From positions 108,797 to 172,796 of the forward strand of contig NZ_FTOJ01000009.1 in NCBI RefSeq assembly GCF_900156685.1: a stretch of DNA of 64,000 nucleotides. The letters are read 5' to 3'. The notes under the pieces are model-generated. The model saw nothing but the letters and a program-made list of their open reading frames with translations. It was not told the DNA's origin and ran no database searches. Each line of letters begins with the position of its first letter. Positions within the stretch are counted from its first letter, which is position 1. Shown here one piece after another: positions 1 to 8,629 of this stretch. The DNA is from Chryseobacterium piscicola. GTDB taxonomy: Bacteria; Bacteroidota; Bacteroidia; Flavobacteriales; Weeksellaceae. Both the position numbers and the translations under genes were made by a program.

Positions 1-27
1 AAATAAATGTGTCAAATAAATTGACTC

Positions 28-60
28 AAAAAAGTCGGTTGCATAGCAATTGACTTTTTC
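28..60 (+). terminator. Rho-independent terminator of a gene upstream of the window
   Basis: AAAAAAGTC at 28-36 pairs with GACTTTTTC at 52-60, and the loop contains a second small pairing (GTTGC/GCAAT). The 3' arm carries the T-run. It probably ends a transcript that enters from the left. Confidence 0.6.
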
Positions 61-132
61 ATTAAAAAGTTAGAAAATCAAAGACTGAATATTTATTAGT
101 ACTTATTACCCATTCTTCATCACTCATAAAAT

Positions 133-951
133 ATGGATTTACTTAAAGCAATCATCATTGCCATCATCGAAGGTCTTACAGAATATCTTCCAATATCTTC
201 CACTGCACATATGGGTTTTGCCGCCAATTTAATGGGTCTAAAAGAAACCGAATTTCTAAAAATGTTTCAGGTTTCTATACAATTTGGAGCCATTCTTTCT
301 GTGGTGGTAGCCTACTGGAAGAAATTTTTTGATTTCAAGAATCTACAGTTTTATTATAAATTAGCATTCGCTGTAATTCCTGCATTGGCTTTAGGATATA
401 TTTTTGATGACAAAATTGAAGCAATTTTAGGAAATCAAATTGCCATTTCTTCAGTTTTAGTTTTAGGAGGTGTTGTTTTGTTATTCGCAGACAAGTGGTT
501 CCATAGCCCCGTTATTCATGACGAAAAAAATATTTCCATCAAAAAAGCCATAACCATTGGCTTTTGGCAATGTCTTGCCATGATGCCCGGAACCAGCAGA
601 AGTGCAGCTTCTATCATTGGAGGGATGGCTCAAGGTTTGTCTCGAAAAGCAGCAGCAGAATTTTCATTCTTTTTAGCTGTTCCCACAATGTTGGCAGTCA
701 CTGTTTATTCCGTTTTTGTAAAAACATGGGGTAAAGGAACTCCAAATGCCGCAAAAGGATACCAAATGATCTTAGAATCACAAGAGCACATCACAATCTT
801 CATTGTAGGGAATATCGTAGCATTTATCACAGCACTTATTGCTATTAAAGCATTCATCGGTATCTTGAATAAGTACGGCTTCAAACCTTGGGGTTGGTAT
901 CGTATTTTTGTAGGACTTGGTCTGTTGATTTATTTCAAGTTTTTCAAATAA
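133..951 (+). CDS. uppP: Undecaprenyl-diphosphatase (UppP/BacA)
   Basis: This integral membrane enzyme dephosphorylates undecaprenyl diphosphate to recycle the lipid carrier for peptidoglycan and other envelope polymers. At 272 residues it has the family's normal length. Near the N-terminus IEGLTEYLPISSTAH gives the conserved E-x3-E/PISSTAH active-site motif, and PGTSRSAASIIGG near residue 155 gives the second motif with its catalytic Arg. Several hydrophobic helices follow to the C-terminus. The ATG follows an AT-rich leader without a clear ribosome-binding site, as is usual in Bacteroidota. It is followed after about 230 bases by truB. Confidence 0.96.
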   Translation: MDLLKAIIIAIIEGLTEYLPISSTAHMGFAANLMGLKETEFLKMFQVSIQFGAILSVVVAYWKKFFDFKNLQFYYKLAFAVIPALALGYIFDDKIEAILGNQIAISSVLVLGGVVLLFADKWFHSPVIHDEKNISIKKAITIGFWQCLAMMPGTSRSAASIIGGMAQGLSRKAAAEFSFFLAVPTMLAVTVYSVFVKTWGKGTPNAAKGYQMILESQEHITIFIVGNIVAFITALIAIKAFIGILNKYGFKPWGWYRIFVGLGLLIYFKFFK

Positions 952-994
952 AATTTACAATTATTCATAGCCAATTACTTATCAATTATTATGA

Positions 995-1082
995 TTTGGG
1001 CAGCTGTATCCGTCTTCCGTTCCCGCTTTTTTGCTTCCACTTCGTTTCAGCAAAAAGAGCTCCACTCAAGCCGGGCTGCAAG
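995..1082. repeat. GC-rich imperfect palindromic intergenic repeat, copy A
   Basis: This is a GC-rich island in an AT-rich gap between uppP and truB. GCTTTTTTGC (1025-1034) faces GCAAAAAGAGC (1050-1060), so the transcript could fold into a hairpin, and GCAGC/GCTGC at the edges extend the pairing. The layout (CCCGCTTTTTT, a short CTTC-rich loop, then A-rich return and GGGCT) resembles the sequences at 18191-18326 and 39281-39395. A short frame read through it is not a gene. The rest of 952-1185 shows nothing. Confidence 0.45.
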
Positions 1083-1185
1083 AGATTCTCTGTTGAAATC
1101 TAATGCATAAACAGTAATCAATCAAAATAAAAAACTAAAAACTGATTAATTAATCAACTTTTCAACTCTAAAACCCTCCAACTCA

Positions 1186-1887
1186 ATGACTGCCGAACAA
1201 CTACAATCAGGACACGTATTTTTACTTGATAAACCTTTGGATTGGACTTCTTTTCAGGCGGTTAATAAATTAAAATACAAGCTAAAACGCGAATTTGATC
1301 TCCCAAAAAAATTTAAAATCGGGCATGCCGGAACTTTAGATCCTAGAGCAACAGGTCTTTTGATTGTCTGCACAGGGAAGTTTACCAAAAAAATTCCGGA
1401 AATTCAGGATGCCGCAAAAGAATACTGGGCAGAAATTAAAATAGGAGTACAAACAGAATCTTACGACACCGAAAAACCAGAGATTCTTCACCAGGATTTT
1501 TCAAATGTCACAGAAGAAAATGTGAAAAATGTTTTAGAAAAATTCTTGGGAGAAATAAACCAAAAACCACCCGTCTTTTCAGCTATAAAAATAGATGGGG
1601 AAAGAGCTTACAATCTCGCAAGAGCAGGAGAGCAGGTAGAGATGAAATCCAGGAAAACCACTATTCATTACATTCAAGATATTGCCATCAGTTTTCCATT
1701 TATAAACTTTACTGTAGGTTGCTCAAAGGGAACTTATATCCGAAGTTTAGCACACGACATTGGGCAGGAGCTTGGTGTGGGTGCGTATCTCACACAATTA
1801 AAAAGAACGAAAATTGGCGATTACAAAATTGAAGATGCAAGCGCAGAGTTTTTAAACAATGATTACAGATTTGAAAATTATGACTAA
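1186..1887 (+). CDS. truB: tRNA pseudouridine(55) synthase TruB
   Basis: It converts U55 of the tRNA T-loop to pseudouridine. The 233-residue protein has the catalytic motif GHAGTLDPRATGLLIV (Asp in TLDP) near residue 45, the LDKPLDWTSF N-terminal motif and the KGTYIRSLAHDIG motif near residue 185. It is shorter than E. coli TruB and lacks the long C-terminal extension, as is common in Bacteroidota. Its stop overlaps the start of the next gene by eight bases, which suggests translational coupling. Confidence 0.95.
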   Translation: MTAEQLQSGHVFLLDKPLDWTSFQAVNKLKYKLKREFDLPKKFKIGHAGTLDPRATGLLIVCTGKFTKKIPEIQDAAKEYWAEIKIGVQTESYDTEKPEILHQDFSNVTEENVKNVLEKFLGEINQKPPVFSAIKIDGERAYNLARAGEQVEMKSRKTTIHYIQDIAISFPFINFTVGCSKGTYIRSLAHDIGQELGVGAYLTQLKRTKIGDYKIEDASAEFLNNDYRFENYD

Positions 1888-2473
1888 AAATTTACTGGCT
1901 TGCCTATTTCTATTACTTTCCTTGATGGTTTTCTCACAAGCTGTAGATTCGAAAAAAGAGAAAATGAGCTTTTATATAAATCCATCTTTAAATATAGGGT
2001 ACAACTTAGGAAACAAAATAAAGGATAATCAAAATAAAGATTCGCAATATTATCAACAGAATATTGGGCCCTATCTTCCAAACGATTTCACTTACGGGAT
2101 TTCTGCTGTCGGAGGTTATCATTTTCTTCCTAACTTTGCCATCGGAACCGGATTGAAATACAGTTATATAGACCCCAATTTTCACATGGTATATTGGCTC
2201 ATTCAACCCAAATTTATTTTTAACCCAGGAGATGAAGCTTTTTTTGTAGATCTTACTTACGGTGCACAAATTAATAACTCAGTTATTTCAAATTCAATAT
2301 TTTGGAGTTTAAAGTCTGGAGTTCAAGTCTCTTATTCAAAAAGATTGAGCCAAGAAGGAGGCTTGGTTTTAGAAGGTTTCAGATTAGGTAATTCAAGTAC
2401 TATTTTTGTAGGAATAAGCTACGGAATTACCATTTTCAGTAATAAAAATTATACAATAGAAGGAATAGACTAA
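1880..2473 (+). CDS. Small secreted or outer-membrane protein, function unknown
   Basis: The protein has about 197 residues and begins with a clear Sec signal ([21 protein letters not shown]). I chose ATG 1880 over an upstream in-frame ATG at 1859 because only the former puts the signal at the N-terminus. The mature part has alternating hydrophobic and polar stretches with many Tyr, Gly and Phe (for example around [20 protein letters not shown]), which suits a small outer-membrane beta-barrel. It overlaps truB by eight bases and rluF by one base, so it sits in one operon with two RNA-modification genes. No family is recognised with certainty. Confidence 0.7.
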   Translation: MTKNLLACLFLLLSLMVFSQAVDSKKEKMSFYINPSLNIGYNLGNKIKDNQNKDSQYYQQNIGPYLPNDFTYGISAVGGYHFLPNFAIGTGLKYSYIDPNFHMVYWLIQPKFIFNPGDEAFFVDLTYGAQINNSVISNSIFWSLKSGVQVSYSKRLSQEGGLVLEGFRLGNSSTIFVGISYGITIFSNKNYTIEGID

Positions 2474-3195
2474 TGGAAAAGACACGCATCAATAAATATC
2501 TTTCTGAAGTTGGATATTGCTCACGAAGAGCAGCAGATAAACTTTTGGAGGAAGGTAGAATAAAAATTAATGGTAAAATTCCGGAACTTGGAACCAAAGT
2601 TTCAGACGAAGATTATATAGAAGTAGACGGAAGAACCATTCGCGAATCTGAAGGCAAACCAATATACATTGCATTCAATAAACCTCGAGGAATTGTATGT
2701 ACTACAGATTCTAAACGTGAGCAAAACAATATTATAGATTTTATAAATTATCCTAAAAGAATTTTCCCGATTGGGAGACTTGATAAGGCGAGCGAGGGTT
2801 TAATCTTTCTTACCAATGATGGAGATATCGTCAACAAAATTCTCCGCTCAAAAAATAATCACGAAAAAGAATATATCGTGAGGGTTGACAAGCCTATATC
2901 CACAAGATTTTTAGATAAAATGAGAAATGGTGTACCCATACTAGATACCATTACAAAAAAATGCGAGGTTGAAAAAATTGACGATATGCATTTCAGGATT
3001 GTCCTTACACAAGGCTTAAATAGGCAGATTAGAAGAATGTGCGAATATCTTGGCTATGAAGTGAAAAAGCTGAAAAGAATCCGAATCATGAATGTTTCAC
3101 TAGATATTCCTGTAGGTAAATGGAGAGATTTTACGGAAACAGAATTAGAAGAAATTAACTTATTAATCCAGGAGTCTTCTAAAACTCAAGAGTAA
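2473..3195 (+). CDS. rluF: 23S rRNA pseudouridine synthase RluF
   Basis: The protein has an N-terminal S4 RNA-binding domain ([20 protein letters not shown], residues about 4-60) followed by an RsuA/RluB-type pseudouridine synthase domain. The catalytic motif is [20 protein letters not shown], with Asp in [24 protein letters not shown] and [14 protein letters not shown] match RluF, which modifies U2604 of 23S rRNA, more closely than RluB or RsuA. It lacks the basic C-terminal tail of E. coli RluF. The ATG overlaps the preceding stop by one base (TAATG). Confidence 0.9.
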   Translation: MEKTRINKYLSEVGYCSRRAADKLLEEGRIKINGKIPELGTKVSDEDYIEVDGRTIRESEGKPIYIAFNKPRGIVCTTDSKREQNNIIDFINYPKRIFPIGRLDKASEGLIFLTNDGDIVNKILRSKNNHEKEYIVRVDKPISTRFLDKMRNGVPILDTITKKCEVEKIDDMHFRIVLTQGLNRQIRRMCEYLGYEVKKLKRIRIMNVSLDIPVGKWRDFTETELEEINLLIQESSKTQE

Positions 3196-3279
3196 AAATT
3201 TTTCATCTTTTTTATTTTTTTATTTAATTAAATAACACATTATTAAATTTTTTAATAGTTTTTTTCTATAAAATGCAAC

Positions 3280-3306
3280 TTGGTTAGTATTAAGTTTATA
3301 TCTTTG
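3280..3306 (+). promoter_or_regulatory. Candidate Bacteroidota promoter for the three tandem secreted genes
   Basis: TATCTTTG at 3299-3306 fits the -7 consensus TAnnTTTG. TTGG at 3280-3283 is a possible -33 element, but the spacing (15) is short compared with the usual 19 or so. Transcription would begin about 30 bases before the first gene's ATG. Confidence 0.4.
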
Positions 3307-3343
3307 CGTATACAAAAAGTATAAAACACATAAAAACACCAAG

Positions 3344-4150
3344 ATGAAAAAAATTCAGTACTCTATAGTGCTTGGCTTAATTATTTTGCCTAGTCATAAT
3401 TTATTCTCTCAAGTTGGAATAGGAACGACATCGGTAGAAGATAATCTTCTGCTAAAAATTCACTCCACCAACAAAGGCGTTCTTCTACCCAATCTTACTA
3501 TTCCCGATCTGTCACTTCCAGCACCTGTTGCCAGCCCTGCCTACGGTCTTTTAGCTTATAACAAAGCTGTAGGAAAAGAAGGTTTTACTTTCTGGGACGG
3601 CACAAAATGGAATGAGCTTGTAGATTCACGCAATGTATATTCAGTATTGGGTCTTACGATTTCTTATAGTACCTCAAATTCTTCTTCTGTTGACCTTGCG
3701 TCTCCCGCGGGAGCCCTCAATTACGCTGAAAATTCCGTTCCCGGTACAGTCTGGACGTTCGTTCCCGGTCTTTCAAAAACAATTAATGTAACGCAGGCGA
3801 ACAATAATGTATTTGTGATTACAGAAGGGATGGTACAGGCAAATAACACTATGGTAGACGCTACAAAAACGTACACCTACGCTATAGGTATCTTTGTAGA
3901 TGGGCAACTGAAGGGTGTAAGAAACTATTCTGCCAATTATGGAAGATCAAATCAATATGACTTTTTCTCTATTAATACCCTTTTTAAAAACCTGAGCGTT
4001 GGCACTCATGAAGTTAAAACGTACGTTACAATGAGGGTAAATAATTACAGCAGTGCCTCATCGTGGAGGTTTGGTGGCGCAGCATCTTCTTCTGTAAATG
4101 CAGATATGTCGAAAATTAATATGTTTATTAAGCTTACAGAAAAGTCATAA
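3344..4150 (+). CDS. Secreted protein of a tandem paralogous trio, copy 1
   Basis: The 268-residue protein has a Sec signal ending near FSQ. The mature start VGIGTTSVEDNLLLKIHSTNKGVLLPNL matches the GIGT...ALLD...GxLxPR type of N-terminus common on flavobacterial surface proteins, followed by a LAYNKAVGKEGFTFWDGTKW segment. The C-terminal half carries YAIGIFVDGQL and LSVGTHEV, both also found in the next two genes. It looks beta-rich and exported. No type IX tail and no catalytic motif are visible. Function is unknown. Confidence 0.75.
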   Translation: MKKIQYSIVLGLIILPSHNLFSQVGIGTTSVEDNLLLKIHSTNKGVLLPNLTIPDLSLPAPVASPAYGLLAYNKAVGKEGFTFWDGTKWNELVDSRNVYSVLGLTISYSTSNSSSVDLASPAGALNYAENSVPGTVWTFVPGLSKTINVTQANNNVFVITEGMVQANNTMVDATKTYTYAIGIFVDGQLKGVRNYSANYGRSNQYDFFSINTLFKNLSVGTHEVKTYVTMRVNNYSSASSWRFGGAASSSVNADMSKINMFIKLTEKS

Positions 4151-4160
4151 AATACAAATC

Positions 4161-5000
4161 ATGAAAAAATTGTTTCTAAAATCACTCTTATTATTAATAG
4201 GGGTTAATAGTTTTGCGCAGAGCGGATCTGTAGGGATTGGCACTTCAACACCGAATTCTTCTGCCATCCTGGATTTAGTAACTTCTGACAGAAGTTTAAT
4301 GATTCCGAAGATTTCTCTCAACGAAAATAATATCTCCGACTATAGTTTTATGGCTGCCAAGCCTACGGTTTCTTTGCTTGTTTACAATACCAACCAAAAT
4401 TTTCCGGGAGGCAAAGGTTTGTATTATTGGGAAGGTACAAAATGGATATTTTATTTTAATTCTGCTAACATTAATTTACTGCTGGGAATTACCAAATATT
4501 ATTCTAAAATATATTCCGGAGTTTCTACCAACAATTATCCTGCTGATGCTACGTCTGTTGCGTTCTTTACAAACGGTACTACCATCTCTTCACCATGGGT
4601 AGAAGTTACAGATCCGTCGCCATTTACTTTTTCTATTGAAAGACCAGAAAATAATGCCGTTATCACTTTTACGGGAATGTTACAGCTGAATAACGCTTCG
4701 TCAAGCAGTGCCAGTGTGACCTACGGTTTGGGAATATTTGTAGATGATAAACTGATTTCTTCCAAGTCTGCTTCTTTAAATGTTGATAACACGTGTGCAT
4801 TTCAAGAATTTACCATTACAGGTCTTGTGGACGACCTTACCGTGGGTAATCACACAATAAGATTGGCGGTAATGAACAGATCTAGTACCACTACCACTAC
4901 AATCAGTTATGGAAAAAAAGGAGCGAGCTGCAGCAATATTTCAGATGATGAAGCAAGAATTAGCGCCATTGTACTAGTTAACCAACCATTACCTTATTAA
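4161..5000 (+). CDS. Secreted protein of a tandem paralogous trio, copy 2
   Basis: I chose ATG 4161, because MKKLFLKSLLLLIGVNSFAQ is a proper signal peptide, while an earlier in-frame ATG (4098) lies inside the previous gene. The protein has about 279 residues. It shares with its neighbours the SVGIGTSTPNSSAILDL start, a GLYYWEGTKW motif, YGLGIFVDDKL and LTVGNHTI. A Ser/Thr-rich loop and two Cys near the C-terminus (GASCSNISDDEA) resemble copy 3. It starts 10 bases after copy 1, so co-transcription is likely. Function is unknown. Confidence 0.75.
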   Translation: MKKLFLKSLLLLIGVNSFAQSGSVGIGTSTPNSSAILDLVTSDRSLMIPKISLNENNISDYSFMAAKPTVSLLVYNTNQNFPGGKGLYYWEGTKWIFYFNSANINLLLGITKYYSKIYSGVSTNNYPADATSVAFFTNGTTISSPWVEVTDPSPFTFSIERPENNAVITFTGMLQLNNASSSSASVTYGLGIFVDDKLISSKSASLNVDNTCAFQEFTITGLVDDLTVGNHTIRLAVMNRSSTTTTTISYGKKGASCSNISDDEARISAIVLVNQPLPY

Positions 5001-5007
5001 ATTGAAG

Positions 5008-5841
5008 ATGAAAAATATATTTAAAATCATAGCGTTGTTTTTTTTACCTAACTTCCTGTTTTCGCAGGTTGTGATGACAGACAGAACAGAACCCATCTTA
5101 GACGGAACCGCAATCTTGAAGCTAGACTCTGATCAAAAAGGCGTTTTGCTACCTAGAATTTCTCTTTCCTCAAATGTGGATATTGCAACCGTGGAATCGC
5201 CTCAGAACGGAAGTATTGTTTTCAATACAAATTCTACAACTACGTTGCCGGAAACAGTTGCCTACTTTGATAATAGCAAATGGAACGCGTTGCTCACGAA
5301 AGACCAAATTCTTCCAAAGTTAGATCTGGTGAATACCAGTTCTGTCTCTTCTGCAGGAAATATTAGCGTTACAGGCTTCATTGCGGGAGCAATTACCTTA
5401 GGAAGTGGTACAACCAACTGGACCTCATTGGGAATTACAGATACTAAAACATTCACAAGAACTAATAACTCATTCGCTTTTACACTAGAAGGTATGGCAC
5501 AGCTGGATAGAGCATCAGATAGCTACTTTCAATATGCTGTAGGTGTATTTGTTGATGATAAATTGGTGGTTGTAAGAAAATACCACAAGCAGAAGGAAGA
5601 TTTTACCTGCTCTTGGCATAAATTTGTGCTTAATGGTGTAGTAAATAATTTAACAGTAGGAAGCCATACAATCAAAGTAATGGCAAGAAATATAGCGTCA
5701 TCATCCGGTAGTTCTACACAGAAAATTATTTACGGCGGTGTTGCACAAAGCTCAAATACAGGAAATCCGTCATGTGACAATATGAGTGATTTTCTATCTA
5801 AAATCTCCTTAAATACCACAGTTGTGGAATCTATAAACTAA
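5008..5841 (+). CDS. Secreted protein of a tandem paralogous trio, copy 3
   Basis: ATG 5008 is preferred to a TTG six bases upstream and gives MKNIFKIIALFFLPNFLFSQ as the signal peptide (about 277 residues in all). The GIGT motif at the mature start is eroded, but AILKLDSDQKGVLLPRISL is kept. YAVGVFVDDKL, LTVGSHTI and the C-terminal SCDNMSDFLSKIS align with copy 2. It begins seven bases after copy 2 and is followed by a terminator, so the three genes form a compact unit. Function is unknown. Confidence 0.75.
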   Translation: MKNIFKIIALFFLPNFLFSQVVMTDRTEPILDGTAILKLDSDQKGVLLPRISLSSNVDIATVESPQNGSIVFNTNSTTTLPETVAYFDNSKWNALLTKDQILPKLDLVNTSSVSSAGNISVTGFIAGAITLGSGTTNWTSLGITDTKTFTRTNNSFAFTLEGMAQLDRASDSYFQYAVGVFVDDKLVVVRKYHKQKEDFTCSWHKFVLNGVVNNLTVGSHTIKVMARNIASSSGSSTQKIIYGGVAQSSNTGNPSCDNMSDFLSKISLNTTVVESIN

Positions 5842-5866
5842 CTTTCATTTCCAACTTTTACTTTAG

Positions 5867-5897
5867 ATGGAGCTGCTTTTGGGTAGCTTCATTTTTG
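5867..5897 (+). terminator. Rho-independent terminator after the secreted trio
   Basis: ATGGAGCT (5867-5874) pairs with AGCTTCAT (5885-5892) with one G-U pair, followed by a short T-run. Confidence 0.6.
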
Positions 5898-6039
5898 TAA
5901 AAAAATTGAAATTGGAACATAGTATAATTTTCTATTATATTTGATGAAATATTTTTTAATGATTTAAAAAAGAAAAAGACATATAAACTTTAGCGTTACT
6001 AAAAGTTTCTTTTGGGATAAAACTTCGACAATTTTATTA

Positions 6040-6160
6040 CGTAGAAAGAAACAGTTTAGGGATGCGTCTGCAAAGGCGTGTCCTCTGCTGTTTTTTCAAT
6101 TCTGCGTGGGTTCGTCGAAGTACCTTTCCTGAAAAGAATAAAATGTTGCAGAGTGACACG
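6040..6160 (+). other. GC-richer, possibly structured leader before the Type III modification gene
   Basis: The 342-base gap 5842-6183 starts with the terminator and AT-rich sequence, then turns GC-richer. GGATGCG (6060-6066) can pair with CGTGTCC (about 6077-6083), and CTCTGC just after it can pair with GCAGAG near 6147-6152 around a further stem-loop. No known RNA family is recognised. It may be a structured 5' leader of mod, but no good promoter was found, so this is weak. Confidence 0.3.
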
Positions 6161-6183
6161 TTCTTTTTCATTAAGCAGGCAAA

Positions 6184-8142
6184 ATGAAACTATACCAAAC
6201 CCTCGAATCCCAACTTAAAAAAGAACCCAATTATGTTTCCGATAACGGCGAGCTTAAAAAATGGGTGGTTCTCAATAAAGCTCAAAATTTTGATGAAGAA
6301 TTAATTGGATTGTTGTTAGACAGTCCTGATTTGAAACAAAAATTTTTCCTTGAAGTTAAAAGCACTTTAATTTTTAAACAAAATCTTTTCATTCAATTTC
6401 TTGAACAGAAAAATTATCTTAACGACAGTTACACTCAATTCAAAAATAAAGTAGGCTTATCTATTGACGGTAAATATCTGAAACAACGCAATGAAGTGGC
6501 GCTGGTTTGGCCATTTAAAGATTGTATTTTGGAAGGTGGACAAAGCCGTGAAGAAGATAAAAGGGAAGAGATTTTCTTTAACGAAACTTTAGCTCAGGAC
6601 GAAATTACTGAACTTCTTGACCCAAAAGTTATTACAAATGCCAAACGATTTGATAAAGATGGAGAAAAAGATTTCAGCCAATTTAATCGAAATGAAAACG
6701 GAACTATTACAGATAATCTAATCATCAAAGGAAATAATCTTCTCGCATTGCATTCTCTAAAGAAAGAATTTGCTGGAAAAGTGAAGTTGATTTATATCGA
6801 TCCGCCTTATAATACGGGTAGCGATTCTTTTAACTACAACGATTCTTTTAATCAATCAACTTGGTTAACGTTTATGAAAAATAGAATTGAAGGAGCTGAA
6901 AGATTACTGTCTTCTCAAGGAGTTTTTTTAGTTCAATGTTCATTTCATCAATATGCTTATTTAAAAGTTTTAATGGATGATTTATTTGAGAAACATTTAT
7001 GCGATTTCAATATTCAAGTTAGACATCCTGCAAGAGCATTAACCGGAGATAAGGAGTTTAATGATATAATTGAGTATATTCTAATTTACACGAATGATAA
7101 AGGTAAAAAAATGCCATTTGTTGAAGAGCAAAAAACAATTGATGATTACATATTACAAATTGAATTGAATGAAGATGCAAAGCCCGAAATAATTAAATGT
7201 GGTTCCAAAGAGGTAGAGGTTTACTTACCTAATCAATACAAAGTTGTTTCAGTTCCGCCAAGTAAAGAAGGTTTGAAAAAAATTAGTATTCGTGGTTCGA
7301 TACGTGAGAAAAATAGCAGTGGTAGATTTTTTGTGAAATTTTTAGAAAATCTAACTCATTATCCTCCAGAAACAATATTCAAAGTTCCTGATATGGGAGA
7401 TGATTTTGAAAATCATAGATTTTTTTATTCAGCACCGAACGGTAAAAAAAATGGCGGGTACTATCAAGGTATGCCAACAAGTAGTGATATTACAAAAAAA
7501 CAATATCCTAATTTTTACAATTTTGAAAAAGAATATAACAACGTTTCTAAACAAGGTGGCGTTGAATTTAGAAATGGAAAGAAACCTGAAGAGCTTTTGA
7601 AATTTTTAATTCAAATCTTTACTTCATCGAACGATATTGTTCTTGATTATCATCTGGGAAGTGGAACAACCGCTGCTGTGGCTCATAAATTAGGTAGGCA
7701 ATATATAGGTTTAGAGCAATTGCAAAGTCAAATAGATTTATCAGTACAGCGCATAAATAATGTAATAAAAGGCGATTCAACAGGAATTTCTAAAGAGGAA
7801 GATATCAACTGGCAAGGTGGCGGTTCTTTCATATACCTAGAACTCAAAAAATATAATCAAACATTTATCGAAAAAATTGAAGAAGCTCAAGATTCAGAAA
7901 ATCTTTTACAAATCTGGGAAGAAATGAAATCTAAATCGTTCCTCAATTACAATGTGGATATCCAAAAACAAGAGCAACATATTGAAGATTTTAAATTGTT
8001 AAGTTTAAATGAACAAAAACAACATCTTTGCGAACTGCTCAACAAAAATCAGTTGTACGTTAATCTATCTTCACTCAACGATGAAAATTTTGAGTGTACA
8101 GCGGAAGAAAAAAATCTGAACCGTGATTTTTACAAGATTTAA
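6184..8142 (+). CDS. Type III restriction-modification DNA methyltransferase (Mod)
   Basis: This 652-residue protein is a beta-class adenine-N6 methyltransferase. The catalytic motif IV, DPPYNTG, begins at D206, and the AdoMet-binding motif (DYHLGSGTTAAVAHKLGR) lies near residue 488, giving the beta-class order. The region between them would hold the target recognition domain that sets specificity. The N-terminal 200 residues resemble other Mod subunits. With res at 8630-11182 it should form the Mod2Res complex, methylating one strand of an asymmetric site. The last residues (NRDFYKI) lie in a low-complexity stretch that continues into the next gene's leader and may be repeat-derived. Confidence 0.93.
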   Translation: MKLYQTLESQLKKEPNYVSDNGELKKWVVLNKAQNFDEELIGLLLDSPDLKQKFFLEVKSTLIFKQNLFIQFLEQKNYLNDSYTQFKNKVGLSIDGKYLKQRNEVALVWPFKDCILEGGQSREEDKREEIFFNETLAQDEITELLDPKVITNAKRFDKDGEKDFSQFNRNENGTITDNLIIKGNNLLALHSLKKEFAGKVKLIYIDPPYNTGSDSFNYNDSFNQSTWLTFMKNRIEGAERLLSSQGVFLVQCSFHQYAYLKVLMDDLFEKHLCDFNIQVRHPARALTGDKEFNDIIEYILIYTNDKGKKMPFVEEQKTIDDYILQIELNEDAKPEIIKCGSKEVEVYLPNQYKVVSVPPSKEGLKKISIRGSIREKNSSGRFFVKFLENLTHYPPETIFKVPDMGDDFENHRFFYSAPNGKKNGGYYQGMPTSSDITKKQYPNFYNFEKEYNNVSKQGGVEFRNGKKPEELLKFLIQIFTSSNDIVLDYHLGSGTTAAVAHKLGRQYIGLEQLQSQIDLSVQRINNVIKGDSTGISKEEDINWQGGGSFIYLELKKYNQTFIEKIEEAQDSENLLQIWEEMKSKSFLNYNVDIQKQEQHIEDFKLLSLNEQKQHLCELLNKNQLYVNLSSLNDENFECTAEEKNLNRDFYKI

Positions 8143-8191
8143 AGATTGTCAGGATTTTTTTCAAATGATTACCTTTAATAAAAACATCAAA

Positions 8192-8626
8192 ATGAATTTG
8201 AAATATCTGACAAAAGAACAACAAGACAAAATAACGCATAGCATTATTGGTTGTGCGATGGAGGTCCATAGTGTACTTGGCAATGGTTTTCAGGAAGTAA
8301 TCTATCAAAGGGCTTTATCTATTGAGATGAATTTACGCGAAATTGAACACCAACGGGAATTTGAAATGCCATTGTCTTACAAAAATGTTGATATTGGTAG
8401 CCGAAGAGTTGATTTTTTAGTGATGAACGAAATATCAGTAGAAATAAAAGCAGTTGTAAATCTTGAAGATGTGCATTTGGCACAAGCAATGAATTATTTG
8501 GAAGCATACAATTTACCAACAGGTTTGCTTATAAATTTAGGAGCAAAAAGCCTTCAATTTAAACGATTATTTAATAAATCTTGGAAATCGGCAAATCCCG
8601 AAAATCAAGGTTCAGACAATTTATAA
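8192..8626 (+). CDS. GxxExxY family protein (PD-(D/E)XK-like)
   Basis: The 144-residue protein carries the signature GFQEVIY (G-x2-E-x2-Y) near residue 32 and RRVDFLVMNEISVEIKAV near residue 75, a D...E-x-K pattern like nuclease folds. The family has no settled function. I chose ATG 8192 (MNLKYLTKEQQ); the earlier in-frame ATG at 8123 lies within mod. The gene sits between mod and res, four bases before res, so it is transcribed with the restriction system. A related protein is at 36401-36778. Confidence 0.85.
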   Translation: MNLKYLTKEQQDKITHSIIGCAMEVHSVLGNGFQEVIYQRALSIEMNLREIEHQREFEMPLSYKNVDIGSRRVDFLVMNEISVEIKAVVNLEDVHLAQAMNYLEAYNLPTGLLINLGAKSLQFKRLFNKSWKSANPENQGSDNL

Positions 8627-8629
8627 ACA

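Noticed and set aside
888..1103. Plus-strand frame after uppP
   Set aside because: It overlaps the end of uppP and runs across the GC-rich repeat; the composition is not protein-like.
4098..4160. Longer N-terminus for the second secreted paralogue
   Set aside because: It would lie inside the first paralogue's gene and hide the signal peptide.
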